NCBI GenBank assembly: GCA_037447655.1
Contig: JBBHKE010000278.1
Coordinates: 64,001-84,657, forward strand
DNA: 20,657 nucleotides
Source: Zygnema cylindricum
Taxonomy: Eukaryota > Streptophyta > Zygnematophyceae > Zygnematales > Zygnemataceae
Direction of reading: 5' to 3'
Notes under the pieces: model-generated
Database searches by the model: none
What the model saw: only the letters and a program-made list of their open reading frames with translations
Told to the model about the DNA's origin: nothing
Shown: piece by piece, positions 19,047 to 20,657 of the stretch
Layout: the number at the start of each line of letters is the position of its first letter
How positions within the stretch are numbered: position 1 is the first letter of the stretch
Translations under genes and position numbers: made by a program

Positions 19047-20118
19047 GCATAATAATCCTCACTAAATTACAGAATTGACAACCTGTTAAATGTACTTTAA
19101 AAAACACAATTTGCTGAAAATCATTAATTTCTCTGCTACCAATGATATCTCTTGTACAATACCCTCTCTATAGGTAGAATCAAAGACATATTTCTTATCA
19201 TCGATCCTTGTTGTATTACCTTTTTAAGGCCTTAAAAAAAAAAAAAGACAGGTATTCCCCTGTACAGACGATCACGCAAACCTCCATAAACCATTTGAGA
19301 AACCCAAAATCACAGTATTAAAACCTTGCTTCTTTACTTTGTTTATTTCTAACTTTTCCTTTTAAGTATTCACCAAATGAATATTAATTATTTAATTAAT
19401 TAGTTTAATATTAACCGGATTCAGCACAGCACCTTCAACAACCGGTAAATTATCCTTATTTCCATATCATTCTCTACTACTACCATAAATTAGCAAAAAA
19501 AATAATCCCAGTAGAGGTTAAGGTTTTCGTAAAATTCAAGATGTTTTTTGTATCACTATCGTTTACTTGTTTACAAAAAAAAAGTCTAGAAATGGTTCTC
19601 CATAAATAATCCATTATTATATATTATAAATTGTTCTCCATGAATAATCTATTATTAATTATTGTTATCAATGGAATAATCCCTTTGCATTATTCGAGTA
19701 TAGCTTGAACATCCTCTGAAGAAAAACTTGTTATTGAGGGTTATTCTTAGATTCAAAGTTTTTGTTAAAAACAAATATTATTTTTTGTTTGAAATTATAT
19801 AAAAACGATCAAAAAAAAGAACCACATTTTCTTCGGGCTCACTTTCCCCCAAAAAATAACCCCAAAAAATTAAAAAAATAAAGATAACATACAATACAAA
19901 AGGAAAAAAATTCTACAATATCTGGAAAATATAAGCAATTAAAACATTCTCCCAAAAAATAAAAGTCAAAAATTTTATTCTCGACAAAACTCTTATTCAC
20001 AAAAAACAAATTAAAAATTAAACTTTCAAAGTCCTGAAGTTCCCTCGAATTCAAATTTTAATGATCAACCATTTCTCAAGCCAAAACTAATTGAAAAAAA
20101 AAAAAAAAAACCTTTGAA
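19047..20118. other. AT-rich gene-free stretch with a small duplication
   Basis: No gene was recognised. TTCTCCATAAATAATCCATT (19596) recurs 38 bp later as TTCTCCATGAATAATCTATT (19634). A TTAATTA-rich palindromic patch lies near 19380-19415. Poly-A runs occur near 19235 and 20095-20110. Confidence 0.5.
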
Positions 20119-20403
20119 ACGTCGCAGAGTAGTCATTGGAAAACTTATTTTTTGTCTTGTTTGTTTTCTTTCATTCCTTCATTTAATTTTCTTCTTTTTC
20201 TCTCCATTCTTTTCTTTTCTTTATTTGATAAAAAAACAAAAATAAAATAAAAAACATGTCACGTCACAGTAATCGATGCAAGCTTTTTTTCTTTACTGTT
20301 GTTTTATGTTTCATATCATTCCATTTTTTTTCCTTATTTTTCTTCTTACATTATGGTTTCGATATATATATTATATTCTTTTTATAGCCACGTCACAAAG
20401 TAG
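20119..20403 (+). repeat. ACGTCACARAGTAG repeats in pyrimidine-rich DNA
   Basis: ACGTCGCAGAGTAGTCATTG (20119), ACGTCACAGTAATCGATG (20261) and ACGTCACAAAGTAGCCGTTG (20390) recur at 129-142 bp. The first and third are followed by GAAAACT and a long T/C-rich tract with CTTTCATTCCTT. They look like an imperfect tandem array, with an architecture resembling that in intron 5. The remainder to 20657 is T/C-rich and then a purine tract (20611-20657). Confidence 0.5.
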
Positions 20404-20657
20404 CCGTTGGAAAACTCATTTTTTTTTTCTTCACTTTTTCCTTTCTTTCATTCCTTTATTTTCTTTCTTTACTTTTCTCTCCTTTCTTTTCGTTTCTTTT
20501 TTATAGTTATTTTCTTTCTTTTTCTTTTACTTTTCTCTTCCAGTTTCACACCGCTAATCCGAAATATGACTCTCTCCCTCCATTTGCAAATCCATCTGCC
20601 CTAAGAAAAAAGGACAGGAGAGAGAGAGAGAGAGGAGAGGAGGGGGGGGAGAGGAGA

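Overview
The window looks like nuclear DNA of a plant-type (streptophyte) eukaryote. It is AT-rich and repeat-dense, and its genes are sparse and intron-split. The multi-exon gene has consensus GT-AG splice sites with strong U/C-rich acceptor tracts and telo-box-like promoter motifs. The second gene belongs to the plant POB1/LRB family (BTB-BACK plus a C-terminal domain). I cannot name the species; a charophyte alga or bryophyte-grade plant would fit. The genome assignment is inference, the splice structure is read directly.

Layout: positions 1-11400 are almost entirely non-coding and consist of decayed repeats. A region dominated by the word CCGTACA (1-2900) carries a ~400 bp tandem duplication. 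Five fragments of a TATCG-rich repeat family with hAT-like ends lie between 2950 and 7280. A second, palindromic MITE-like family has copies near 7300, 8750, 9540 and 18813. Smaller minisatellites and purine/pyrimidine tracts fill the gaps.

At 11459-12289 (minus) is the 3' part of a POB1-like gene: BACK region plus C-terminal domain, with no BTB domain anywhere upstream in the window. Its 5' edge abuts a transposon-footprint-like insertion and an array of CGGTTA/CGGTCGG words resembling hAT (Ac/Ds) subterminal repeats.

The main gene is on the plus strand, 12794-18252: six exons that join in frame to a 608-residue protein. It is an FAD-dependent aromatic-ring-hydroxylase-type monooxygenase most like kynurenine 3-monooxygenase, with an organelle presequence and a C-terminal hydrophobic segment. 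All five introns are canonical. Four of them hold conspicuous simple or tandem sequence: a TCC run (intron 1), a degenerate 7-bp minisatellite (intron 2), mirrored pyrimidine and purine tracts around a perfect palindrome (intron 4), and about five decayed copies of the exon-6 acceptor junction (intron 5).

The right end (18253-20657) is non-coding, with one well-preserved palindromic MITE copy and AT-rich or pyrimidine-rich repeats. The two genes are divergently oriented about 500 bp apart. There is no sign that they work in one pathway.
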